From: Lacunisphaera sp049322455
Lineage (GTDB): Bacteria > Verrucomicrobiota > Verrucomicrobiia > Opitutales > Opitutaceae
Reading direction: 5' to 3'
DNA length: 64,000 bases
NCBI GenBank assembly: GCA_049322455.1
Contig: JBMOQY010000019.1
Coordinates: 1 to 64,000, forward strand
The translations under genes were made by a program, and so were the position numbers. Shown piece by piece: positions 1 to 7,386 of the stretch. Under the pieces are notes generated by a model that saw only the letters and a list, made by a program, of their open reading frames with translations, did no database searches and had not been told where the DNA came from. Within the stretch, counting starts at the first letter, position 1; every line of letters begins with the position of its first letter.

Positions 1-63
1 ACACACCAAGTGATACATCAGCACAGAGACGTTGTGCGGCTTGTGGATATACCGACTCTCCAT
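1..63 (-). CDS. tnpA: IS200/IS605-like transposase TnpA, N-terminal fragment (runs off the window)
   Basis: Read on the minus strand, an ATG at 63-61 opens a frame of 21 codons that continues past base 1. The residues include YIHKPHNVSVLMYHLVC. This strongly resembles the opening of IS200/IS605 TnpA tyrosine (Y1) transposases, where a similar stretch precedes the first beta strand of the HUH domain. A GAGG stretch lies just before the ATG as a possible ribosome site. Only about 15 percent of the usual 140-150 residues is visible, so whether the copy is intact cannot be judged. The family call is from memory of the motif. Confidence 0.72.
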   Translation of the reverse strand, partial: MESRYIHKPHNVSVLMYHLVC

Positions 64-87
64 CCCTCATCTTCCCAACCATCCAAG

Positions 88-103
88 CCGGAGCAAGCTC
101 CGG
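88..103. repeat. Perfect hairpin at the IS200-like element end
   Basis: CCGGAGC (88-94) and GCTCCGG (97-103) form a 7-bp perfect stem with a 2-base loop, 25 bases upstream of the tnpA start. Around it, GGGT and ACCC on the minus strand can form a further short stem. IS200/IS605 elements carry subterminal hairpins at this distance from tnpA that TnpA binds as single strands, so this is probably the left-end hairpin. The exact element boundary cannot be set from one end. Confidence 0.6.
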
Positions 104-120
104 GGTATTAGACCCAAAGG

Positions 121-150
121 GAATAAAAAGGGCGTGCACAAGGCACGCCC
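121..150 (-). terminator. Intrinsic terminator downstream of the discoidin-like gene
   Basis: On the minus strand the stem GGGCGTGC/GCACGCCC (8 bp, 5-base loop, 130-150) is followed at once by TTTTTATT. It lies 29 bases past the stop codon of the gene ending at 179. This is a textbook Rho-independent terminator for the leftward operon. It also separates that operon from the transposase fragment. Confidence 0.75.
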
Positions 151-178
151 CTGCATCAATCCGCAGGATTGCGATCGC

Positions 179-844
179 TTACTTTGCCGGCGTGCCGTAA
201 ACCTCGACCTCGCAGTAGTGGTTCAGCTCGTTCGAGGTGTTGCCGTTGCTGTAGAGGCGGACGTAGCGGGCGGGAGTGCCCTTGGCGTCCACGATGCGTC
301 CCATGTTGCTCTCGATGTAGGCGAGGTCCTTGCCGGCGCCGAGGGCGGAGGAGTTGTCGTCGTCGGTGTTGTAGAGCGTGGTCACGCCGGACTTGAAGTC
401 CTTGTCGTCGGAGACCTGGACGATGAAGTCGTGATAGACGCGGGCCTGGGAGTGGAAATGCCAGACCACGATGGCGGCGAGGGGCGAGGAGGCGCCGAGG
501 TCGATCTGCACCCACTGCGTGCCGGGCCCGAGCTCGACGAACGAGCCGTCCATGCCGGTCTTGTCACCGTCGGTGACAAAGGCGAGTTCGCCGATCACCG
601 GGAAGCTGTCACTGCTGGTGACCTCCTTGCCGGCGGAGAGGAGGACGGTGCCGGCCGGCACCATGAAGTCGGGGCGCTTGTGGGAGAATGCCTCGAGGTT
701 GGCGAGCTTGATGGGGCGCGGCGTGCCGACAAAAAGCGGCTTGGGCAGGTCGAGCTGGAGCGGGACCTTGTCCTGCGCTGGTGCTGAGGACAGCGCCAGT
801 GCGAGAGTGAAAGTGATGGTGAGAAGGGAGCGGACGAGTTTCAT
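179..844 (-). CDS. Secreted discoidin-like (F5/8 type C-like) protein
   Basis: This is a 221-residue protein. Residues 1-24 are a clear Sec signal peptide: basic start, leucine-rich core, and a cleavage site after SSAPAQ. The mature part has a beta-sandwich character with discoidin-like phrases: WVQIDLG around the middle, then RYVRLYSNG, and EVEVYGTP at the C-terminus. The fold usually binds carbohydrate or other surfaces; no catalytic motif is visible. The ATG at 844 was chosen because it opens the signal peptide; an upstream in-frame extension has no coding character. It is the last gene of the leftward operon and is followed by a terminator at 121-150. The ligand is unknown. Confidence 0.75.
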   Translation of the reverse strand: MKLVRSLLTITFTLALALSSAPAQDKVPLQLDLPKPLFVGTPRPIKLANLEAFSHKRPDFMVPAGTVLLSAGKEVTSSDSFPVIGELAFVTDGDKTGMDGSFVELGPGTQWVQIDLGASSPLAAIVVWHFHSQARVYHDFIVQVSDDKDFKSGVTTLYNTDDDNSSALGAGKDLAYIESNMGRIVDAKGTPARYVRLYSNGNTSNELNHYCEVEVYGTPAK

Positions 845-865
845 GGAGTGAAAGAGTTGGCTAAA

Positions 866-949
866 CCACGGAACACACAGAATACACGGAAGGAGGATCG
901 GGCAAAGACCGGGCTGGCCACGAAAAGGCACGACAAGACACGAAAAACA
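866..949. repeat. Decayed dispersed repeat tract (CACGGAACACACAG / GGCCACGAAAAGGCACG type)
   Basis: The 155-base gap between two genes holds CCACGGAACACACAGAATAC at 866-885 and then GGCCACGAAAAGGCACGACA from 916. The same two word families recur, degenerate and in either orientation, at 53315-53394, 58563-58690 and 59583-59609. No reading frame or clear promoter was seen here. The tract looks like the remains of a small interspersed repeat family. Confidence 0.6.
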
Positions 950-999
950 AGGCCTTCATTTTTGTGCAGTGATGCGCCCCTTGTGACCATTCCTGCTGC

Positions 1000-2388
1000 T
1001 CAGACGGCGAAGTCCTCGGGCTTGAAAGTGAGCATCTGCCGGGCGGCGACGGCTTCGTTGACCTTGAGGACGGTCACCGCGCTGGCGAAGGCCGACTCTG
1101 CCGGGCAGTTCAGCGGGGTGCCGTGGCGGATGGCGTCGAAGAAGTTCTCGAGGTGGGGCTGGTGGATGGCCTTGTCGAGGACGACAGGGATGTCCCAGGC
1201 GGAAAGCTCGGCCGTCTCACGGACGTCAACGGTCGCGGCCTTGCTGGGGCCGCCGAGCTTGGGCCGGGGTTTTTCCCAGGGTTTGACGGGCGGGGGCGCG
1301 CCCTCGCCGGAGCCGGGACGGAGGATGAGGCCCTGGTCCACATACTGGTCCCATTCGGGAGCGCGGGCCTCGCGATAGAGCTTGGTGTATTTGGGATTCT
1401 CGGAAATCTTCAGCGCACCCTCGTCGCCCATGAAATACTCGTGGTAGCCGCCGCCGGCGCTGGTGGTCGTGAGCACCTGGTAGGTGGCGCGCACGGAACC
1501 GGCGGGGGTCGGATACTCGTAGATGGCGATGACGTTGTCATACCACTCGTGGTTCTTGTAATAATCCACGCCGCCGCCGGCGAGGACGGACGCGGGGTTG
1601 GCGCCGAGCATCCAGTTGAAGATGTCGATCTGGTGCGCGCCGAGGTCGGAGATCGGGCCGCCGGCATAGCGCTTGAACCAGCGCCAGTTCCGGAACTCGT
1701 GCATGTTGGCGTAGCCGTATTGGTGAAGTTTCTCCTCGGGCAGCGCGTATTTGGCCGGGTAGCCGAGGTCGTCGGTGACGGCGCGGTTCCACTGGCCGGA
1801 GGCGTTGGTGATGCGGCCGAGCAGGTGCGCCTCGCGCACGAGCCGGTCGCGGGCGTGCTGGTAACGCGGGTTGCTGCGGCGCTGGTGGCCGATCTGCAGC
1901 AGCTTGCCGGTCTCGCGGGCGGTGAGCACCATGGAGCGGGCGCCCGCGACCGTGTTGGCCATGAGCTTCTCGCAATAGACGTGCTTGCCGGCCTTGAGGG
2001 CGGCGTTGGTGTGCTCGGCGTGGACGAAATCGGGCGTGGCGACGAGCACGGCGTCGAGGTCCGGCACGGCGGAGAGCATCTCGCGGTAGTCCTCGAAGGG
2101 CTTCGCCTCGTGGCCGAACTTGCCGAGCAGGCGCTCGGCGTAGGTGCGGTTGTAGGGCCAGATGTCGCAGACGGCCCTGAAGCGGATGTCGGGGATTTTG
2201 AGCGCGGCGTTGAGGAGCACGCGGCCCTGTTCGCCGCAGCCGATGAGGCCGATGTTGAGCGTGCGCGAACCGCCGTCGGCCGCGCGGACGAGCGCCGGCG
2301 CGGCGACGAGCATGGCGCCCAGCCGGGCGCCGGTGGCGAGGAAGTCGCGCCGCGTGAAGGACGGATAGGGGGAGGGGGTCTCGGGCAT
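1000..2388 (-). CDS. Gfo/Idh/MocA family oxidoreductase, Tat-exported
   Basis: This is a 462-residue protein. Residues 11-40 carry a Tat signal (FTRRDFLATGARLG followed by a hydrophobic alanine-rich run). The Rossmann fold starts at about residue 46 with IGLIGCGEQG. The conserved EKP motif of the family reads EKL here (CEKLMANTV), an uncommon replacement beside the catalytic lysine; the lysine itself is kept. The C-terminal half is the alpha/beta substrate domain (GGPISDLGAHQID, FNWMLGANP). Such enzymes oxidise, reduce or epimerise sugars or inositols with NAD(P). The gene follows the DoxX-like gene after 13 bases in a leftward operon. The substrate cannot be read from sequence. Confidence 0.85.
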   Translation of the reverse strand: MPETPSPYPSFTRRDFLATGARLGAMLVAAPALVRAADGGSRTLNIGLIGCGEQGRVLLNAALKIPDIRFRAVCDIWPYNRTYAERLLGKFGHEAKPFEDYREMLSAVPDLDAVLVATPDFVHAEHTNAALKAGKHVYCEKLMANTVAGARSMVLTARETGKLLQIGHQRRSNPRYQHARDRLVREAHLLGRITNASGQWNRAVTDDLGYPAKYALPEEKLHQYGYANMHEFRNWRWFKRYAGGPISDLGAHQIDIFNWMLGANPASVLAGGGVDYYKNHEWYDNVIAIYEYPTPAGSVRATYQVLTTTSAGGGYHEYFMGDEGALKISENPKYTKLYREARAPEWDQYVDQGLILRPGSGEGAPPPVKPWEKPRPKLGGPSKAATVDVRETAELSAWDIPVVLDKAIHQPHLENFFDAIRHGTPLNCPAESAFASAVTVLKVNEAVAARQMLTFKPEDFAV

Positions 2389-2401
2389 GACGCGGGGCCG
2401 G

Positions 2402-2863
2402 TCAGTTTTTGTCCGCCCAGAGGGCGAAGCGGTTGTGGCGCACGAGCACGAGCGCGCCGGCGAACATCACGAGGTGCATGCCGAGCCAGGCGACACCCTC
2501 GGCCTCCTGCACGGCCATGAGGCCGAAGGAGAGGCCGACGTAGAGCAGGCCGGTGAGGATGAGCGTGCAGCGGGTTTTCACGCCGAGCAGCAGCAGCGTG
2601 CCGAACACCAGGAGGAGGTAGCCGAGCGACATCGCAAAGGTCTTCGTCAGCCACAGCGGCAAGAACGAGGCGCCGGTGATGCCCGCGGCCATGCGCGCCA
2701 TGTTCGTGTAATAGTTCTCGAACGAGTATTTGCCGCCCGCCTCGAATTTTTCGAGGCCGGCGAGGAAGGTGCGGAGACCGAGGAACAGCCGCAGCAGCAG
2801 GAAGGCGGCGGTATAATCCAGATTGCGCGTGGCGGGGGCGGCGGGGGCGGAGGTTTCGCTCAT
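2402..2863 (-). CDS. DoxX-like integral membrane protein
   Basis: This is a 153-residue protein with four predicted membrane helices (about 17-36, 78-95, 99-117 and 122-141) after a short Ala/Pro-rich N-terminus. The phrase LRLFLGLRTFLAGLEKF near the first helix is the pattern seen at the start of DoxX/DoxD-type small membrane proteins (GLxFLxxGxxKF). The family is poorly defined, and some members work with quinone-linked oxidoreductases. It sits between two Gfo/Idh genes with gaps of 25 and 13 bases, which suggests it may link a periplasmic dehydrogenase to the membrane; that link is inference. Confidence 0.7.
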   Translation of the reverse strand: MSETSAPAAPATRNLDYTAAFLLLRLFLGLRTFLAGLEKFEAGGKYSFENYYTNMARMAAGITGASFLPLWLTKTFAMSLGYLLLVFGTLLLLGVKTRCTLILTGLLYVGLSFGLMAVQEAEGVAWLGMHLVMFAGALVLVRHNRFALWADKN

Positions 2864-2888
2864 GATGGTGGGAGGAGGAGTGGCGGGC

Positions 2889-4214
2889 TCAGACGCCGAA
2901 GCCGGGGCGGTAGCTCTTGGTGACGTATTGGTTGGCCTCGGGGAGGTTGGCGACTTTCATCGCGGCGGCGTCCCATTCGATCGGACGGCGCGCGCGGATG
3001 GCGACGTTGCTGAGGAGGACGGTCTCGGTGAGCTGCGCCGCATATTCGAAGTTCGCGCCGGCGGGCGTGCCGCCCTTGCAGGCGCGGACCCACTCGGCGA
3101 AGTGGCCGCCCTCGATGCGGGGGAGCGTTTTCGGCGGCAGTGTCGGGGCCATGGCCTGGCGCTTGGCCTCGGGGATGATGCGGGCGCTGTTGTAATAGGT
3201 GTCGGCGAAGACGGTGGCCTTGCGGCCGACGATGAGCGTGCCGTTGGGTTCGAGCTTGCGGGTGGCCTCGAGGTCGGGTGGGAGCAGCGGCATGAGGCCG
3301 CCGTCATACCAGGTCCACTTGACCGCGGGCAGGCTGCCGCGCGCCGGGAAGTGGTAGGTGACGACCGAGGCGGTCGGCGGGCTTTGGTCGGTCTGGCGGG
3401 CGCTGATGGCCTCGATGCGGGTCGGCTGGGTGAGTTCGAGCGCCCAGTAGGCGCCGTCCATGATGTGGCAGCCCATGTCGCCGAGGGCGCCGGTGCCGAA
3501 ATCCCAGAAGCCGCGCCAGTTGAAGGGCACGTAACCGGGATCGTATTCGCGGACGGGGGCGACGCCGAGCCAGAGGTCCCAATCGAGCGTATCGGGCACG
3601 ACGGGCATCATCTTGCTGTGGTCGGGGGCGCCGACGCCCTGCGGCCAGATCGGACGGTCGGTCCAACTGTGCAGTTCGCGGACCTCGCCGAGCACGCCGG
3701 CCTGGTGCCATTCCTTGATGAGGCGCATGCCCTCGTTGGCGTGGCCCTGGTTGCCCATCTGCGTGGCGACCTTTTTCTCGCGGGCGAGTTTGTCGAGCTG
3801 GCGGGCCTCGGCGATGGTGTGGGTGAGCGGTTTCTCGACAAACACGTGCTTGCCGAGCGACAGGGCGGCCACCGCGATGGGGAAGTGCATGTGGTCGGGC
3901 GTGGAGACCGTGACGGCGTCGATCTTGTTGCCGAGCTGGTCGAGCATCTTGCGGTAGTCCCGGAAGCGCGGCACCTCGGGAAATTCCTCGTAGGTCTTGG
4001 CGGCGCGGGCGTCGTCCACGTCGCAGAAGGCCACGAAGTTCTCGCTGCGCAAACCGTCCACGGCATTCCACCCCCGGCCGCCCACGCCGACGAAGGCGAT
4101 GTTCAGCCTGTTGTTGGGCGACTGGCTGCGGAGGATGGCCGGGAAGGCCAGGGCCGCGGAGGCCAGGGAGGTGGTCTTGAGGAAGTCGCGCCGGGTGAAC
4201 GAGGGGTTTTTCAT
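2889..4214 (-). CDS. Gfo/Idh/MocA family oxidoreductase, Tat-exported
   Basis: This is a 441-residue protein. It begins MKNPSFTRRDFLKTTSLAS, a Tat twin-arginine signal with an alanine-rich hydrophobic core. The Rossmann motif IAFVGVGGRG is at about residue 40. VFVEKPLTHTI holds the canonical EKP motif, and GTGALGDMGCHIMDGAYWAL marks the substrate domain. It is first in a leftward operon with the DoxX-like gene, the second oxidoreductase and the discoidin-like gene. The ATG at 4214 was chosen because the open frame continues upstream into sequence without protein character and the Tat signal starts here. It is a paralogue of the enzyme at 1000-2388 but not a recent copy. Confidence 0.87.
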   Translation of the reverse strand: MKNPSFTRRDFLKTTSLASAALAFPAILRSQSPNNRLNIAFVGVGGRGWNAVDGLRSENFVAFCDVDDARAAKTYEEFPEVPRFRDYRKMLDQLGNKIDAVTVSTPDHMHFPIAVAALSLGKHVFVEKPLTHTIAEARQLDKLAREKKVATQMGNQGHANEGMRLIKEWHQAGVLGEVRELHSWTDRPIWPQGVGAPDHSKMMPVVPDTLDWDLWLGVAPVREYDPGYVPFNWRGFWDFGTGALGDMGCHIMDGAYWALELTQPTRIEAISARQTDQSPPTASVVTYHFPARGSLPAVKWTWYDGGLMPLLPPDLEATRKLEPNGTLIVGRKATVFADTYYNSARIIPEAKRQAMAPTLPPKTLPRIEGGHFAEWVRACKGGTPAGANFEYAAQLTETVLLSNVAIRARRPIEWDAAAMKVANLPEANQYVTKSYRPGFGV

Positions 4215-4419
4215 GGGGGATGCTTGCGGGGGGAGGTGAGGAAAGCGGACAGAAGCCCGCCGGGGAAGGTCGCAGCGTAGGGAGACGGCGCGGCCACCGC
4301 CAAGAGCGAAAATGAGCCATTGGTGCATCCGGGGGCTATGTCCGAGGTCATGGAGGTGCGGACCGGAGCGGCGGGGTCTGCCGCCGTCCGGGTGTGGGGT
4401 GCCGGGTTGCCACCTGATA

Positions 4420-4879
4420 CGGTCAGCTTTTGAGGGCCAGTGGTTGCATTTATACCTGACGAAGTTGCACGGCGGGCGTCCGGGTGCGGCGAGATCCACG
4501 CCGGCCGGGAGCGTTACCGCGGTTTCGAGACGGACAATCTCATGGCGGAAGTCCGCATCCGGTCGGCCGCCGCAGCGCGGATAGGGGATCGTGCCGGTGC
4601 GCCGGAGAGCGGTCCGAAGACCGTGCCGGTCTCGCGGTCCCCGGCGCCGAAGAGCATGGGTTCGTCGCGCTGGCCGAGCACGAACCAGTCCAGACGCCGA
4701 CCGTCGGCGCGAAAAACCCGAAGCGGACGCGGCAGGTGGCGAAGACGTTCCCGATCCGGTTGGTGAACGGACCGTGCACGGGCATGTTGTCGTGGATGGC
4801 CTCGATGTGCACGAAGCGGACCTTCGCCAGGCCTCGCGGCCGCCCATGGCGGCGGCCTGCATCAGGGCCTCGGCTTGGA
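4420..4879 (-). pseudogene. Decayed coding remnant spread over several frames
   Basis: Between the oxidoreductase start and the end of the first permease, three minus-strand pieces in different frames read like one protein: VRFVHIEAIHDNMPVHGPFT and onward (about 4830-4700), then RRLDWFVLGQRDEPMLFGAG (about 4705-4600), then DADFRHEIVRLETAVTLPAG (about 4555-4440). Each has balanced composition and hydrophobic periodicity, unlike the Arg/Pro/Ser-rich shadow frames around it. That implies at least two frameshifts. I do not recognise the family. The remnant abuts the permease stop at 4880, so it may have been cut when the permease array arrived. The 5' part toward 4214 shows nothing else. Confidence 0.45.
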
Positions 4880-7309
4880 TCATTCGGCCCGCAGGGCGAT
4901 GACGGGGTCAACCCGGGCCGCGCGGCGCGCGGGGATCAGCGCGGCCGCGGAGGAGGCCAGGGCCATGAGCAGGGCGGCGCCGAGATAGACCAGCGGATCG
5001 AGGGTCGCGACGTTGTAGAGCAGCGTGCCGAGCCCGCGACTGGCGACGCCCGCGAGCAGGATTCCGGCCACGAGTCCGGCGGCGGTGAGCAGCAGGCTGT
5101 CGCGCAGGACCAGCCGCAGCAGGTTTCGCGAGGAGGCACCGAGCGCCGCCCGGATGCCGAACTCCTGCACGCGGCGCTCGACGAAGAAGGCGTTCACCGC
5201 GTAGATGCCGGCGAGGGCCAGCGCCACGGCCAGCAGCGCGAAACCGACCACGATCTGCGTGACGAAGCGTGACTGCCAGGCCGAGCGGACGTAGATCTCG
5301 TCCGGGGCCAGGTGGGCGAAAAGCTGCATGTTGGGATCGAGCGACGAGAGCACGCGCTGGTAATCGCGTCCCTGGGGTCGGGCGGCCCCGGGGACGGTGC
5401 GCACGATGAAGCCCATGCCGAGACCGGGGGGATTGCCCTGGGCGATGGTGACATAGGCCGTGTCCACCACGCGCGGCTGGTTGCCCGTTCCGATCAGGTC
5501 CGACACCACGCCGACGACTTCGAGCCAGCCCGTGCGCACGGTCTCGACCTGGATGCGTTTTCCCAGCGGAGACTGCCCGGGCCAGTATTTTTGGGCCAGC
5601 GACGCGCTGATGACCGCGGCCGGCAGCCGGCCGGCCGCGTCGGTGTCGGCGAGATAACGGCCGGCCACCAGCCGGAAACCGAGTGCCTCCAGCGAACCGG
5701 GCAGCACGTAGCAGGGCAGCAGGCGCTTGGGGGTTTCCGTGAAATCGAGTCCGTCACCCTCCTGGGTGAATCCCTGGTAGCCGCCGGGCGGCTGGGCGAA
5801 AAGGAAGCTGGCCACGCCCACGCCCTGCACACCGGGAAGCAAGGCGACCTCGTCGCGCAATTGCTCGAAGAACCGGGCGCGGCGGAGCGGATCGCGGAAC
5901 GCCTCGCCGCGCAGGCCGACGCGGAACTGGTCGAACTCCGCGACCGGCAGGCCGGCGTCGAGCCGGCCGAGTTCCTGCTGGCTGCGCAGGAGCAGTGCGG
6001 CGGAGATGAGCAGGGCGAGGGCGACGGCGATCTGGGCCGAGGCGAGCCAGCGGGCGGCGCGGGCCCCGGAGGGCGAGCCGGCGGAACGGCCGCCCTCGCG
6101 GAGGGAGGATTCGAGGTTCAGCCGTCGCGACTGGAGCAGCGGGATGACGCTGAAGCCGGCGGCGATGGCCAGCGCGGCGAGCACGACCGCGCCGACCACC
6201 GTGGCGTCGAGGCGGGGCGGCGGCAGGGTCTGCAGCGCATTCTGCACGAAGGGTGGGAAGAGCGCGACGCCCTGTGGCAGCGCGAACGCCGCCAGGCCGA
6301 GGGCGAAGGCGGCGGCCGGCAGCGCGAGCCAGAGCGACTCGGCGAGAAGCTGGGCCAGCAGGTGGCGGCGGGCGGCCCCCAGGGCCAGGCGCACGGCGAA
6401 CTCGCGGCGCCGCTGGATGGCGCGGGCGATGAGCAGGCAGAGGCAGTTGAAACAGGCGACCGCGAGCACCAGCAGCACGGCGCCCTGGAGCAGGAGGAGC
6501 TGGCGCGCGAAGCTGCCGAGCAGGTCCTCGCGCAGCGTGCGCGCATAGAAGCCGCGGTCGGCGTTTTCCTTCGGGAACTCGGCGCGCAACTCGGCTCCGA
6601 TGCGGGTCAGCTCGGCCTCTGCGGCGGCGAAGCGCGCGCCCGGCGCCAGCTCGCCCCAGAAATGGTGGCGGCGCTGGGTGCGCTCGTTGGGATCGTAGTC
6701 GCTGCGCAGGAGCGCGGCCCAAGCTTGCGGGTTGTCGTCGCCCGTCGGGATCACGAAGTCGGCCGGCAGGACGCCGACGACGTGGAAAGGCGTGTCGTCG
6801 AGGCGGAGCACGCGGCCGACGATCGCGGGATCGGCACCGAAACGGCGCCGCCACAGCGAGTCGGACAGCACGATGGTGCGGATGCCACCGACCTGCAGGT
6901 TGGCCGGAGTGATGACCGAGCCCAGGGCGGCGCGCGCGCCCATCATGGGGAAGATGTCGGCCGTGACGCGCTGGACGAAGGCGGTCTCGGTGCCCTCGCC
7001 GCCATGGAAGGTGGCGGATTCGTTGCGGTAGATGCCGGTGCGGGCGAAGACGGAGGCGCGCTCCTGCAGGGCGACGACGTTGCCGTAGGTCACGCGCGTG
7101 GAGTTCTGGCGTCCTCCCTTGAGGGAATGTTCATAGACGACGAGCAGGCGGGAGGTGTCGCCGTAGGGCAGCGGGCGCAGCAGGAAGGAATTGAGGAACG
7201 AAAACACCAGCACGGTGGCGGCGAGGGCGCTGCCCAGCGTGCCGATGATCGTGAGGGCCAGCAGGGGCGTGCGCCGGAGCGAGCGGAGGCCGAGGAGGAG
7301 GACGGACAT
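4880..7309 (-). CDS. ADOP-type ABC permease (MacB/FtsX), array member 1
   Basis: This is an 809-residue duplicated permease. One N-terminal helix is followed by a large periplasmic MacB_PCD domain, three helices near residues 270-370 (FtsX domain), a linker with a fourth-type helix near 410, a second periplasmic domain, and a C-terminal FtsX trio. It ends with IPARRAARVDPVIALRAE, the tail seen in all six array members. FVERRVQEFGIRAALGAS precedes the last helices. ADOP ('acidobacterial duplicated orphan permease') proteins are fused twin MacB-type permeases that usually lack a linked ATPase. It is the most diverged of the six, and the last gene if they are co-transcribed leftward. The substrate is unknown. 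Confidence 0.85.
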   Translation of the reverse strand: MSVLLLGLRSLRRTPLLALTIIGTLGSALAATVLVFSFLNSFLLRPLPYGDTSRLLVVYEHSLKGGRQNSTRVTYGNVVALQERASVFARTGIYRNESATFHGGEGTETAFVQRVTADIFPMMGARAALGSVITPANLQVGGIRTIVLSDSLWRRRFGADPAIVGRVLRLDDTPFHVVGVLPADFVIPTGDDNPQAWAALLRSDYDPNERTQRRHHFWGELAPGARFAAAEAELTRIGAELRAEFPKENADRGFYARTLREDLLGSFARQLLLLQGAVLLVLAVACFNCLCLLIARAIQRRREFAVRLALGAARRHLLAQLLAESLWLALPAAAFALGLAAFALPQGVALFPPFVQNALQTLPPPRLDATVVGAVVLAALAIAAGFSVIPLLQSRRLNLESSLREGGRSAGSPSGARAARWLASAQIAVALALLISAALLLRSQQELGRLDAGLPVAEFDQFRVGLRGEAFRDPLRRARFFEQLRDEVALLPGVQGVGVASFLFAQPPGGYQGFTQEGDGLDFTETPKRLLPCYVLPGSLEALGFRLVAGRYLADTDAAGRLPAAVISASLAQKYWPGQSPLGKRIQVETVRTGWLEVVGVVSDLIGTGNQPRVVDTAYVTIAQGNPPGLGMGFIVRTVPGAARPQGRDYQRVLSSLDPNMQLFAHLAPDEIYVRSAWQSRFVTQIVVGFALLAVALALAGIYAVNAFFVERRVQEFGIRAALGASSRNLLRLVLRDSLLLTAAGLVAGILLAGVASRGLGTLLYNVATLDPLVYLGAALLMALASSAAALIPARRAARVDPVIALRAE

Positions 7310-7386
7310 GATAGTTTAAGTGAGAAGTCTAAGCCGAAGGGGGCGGTGACTTGAACTTCAACCCTGCGGCTTCAACTGCGCCCGCG

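Noticed and set aside
2889..4883. A longer 664-residue version of the second Gfo/Idh protein
   Set aside because: The extra 223 N-terminal residues are Arg/Ser/Pro-rich shadow or fossil sequence; the Tat signal begins at the ATG at 4214.
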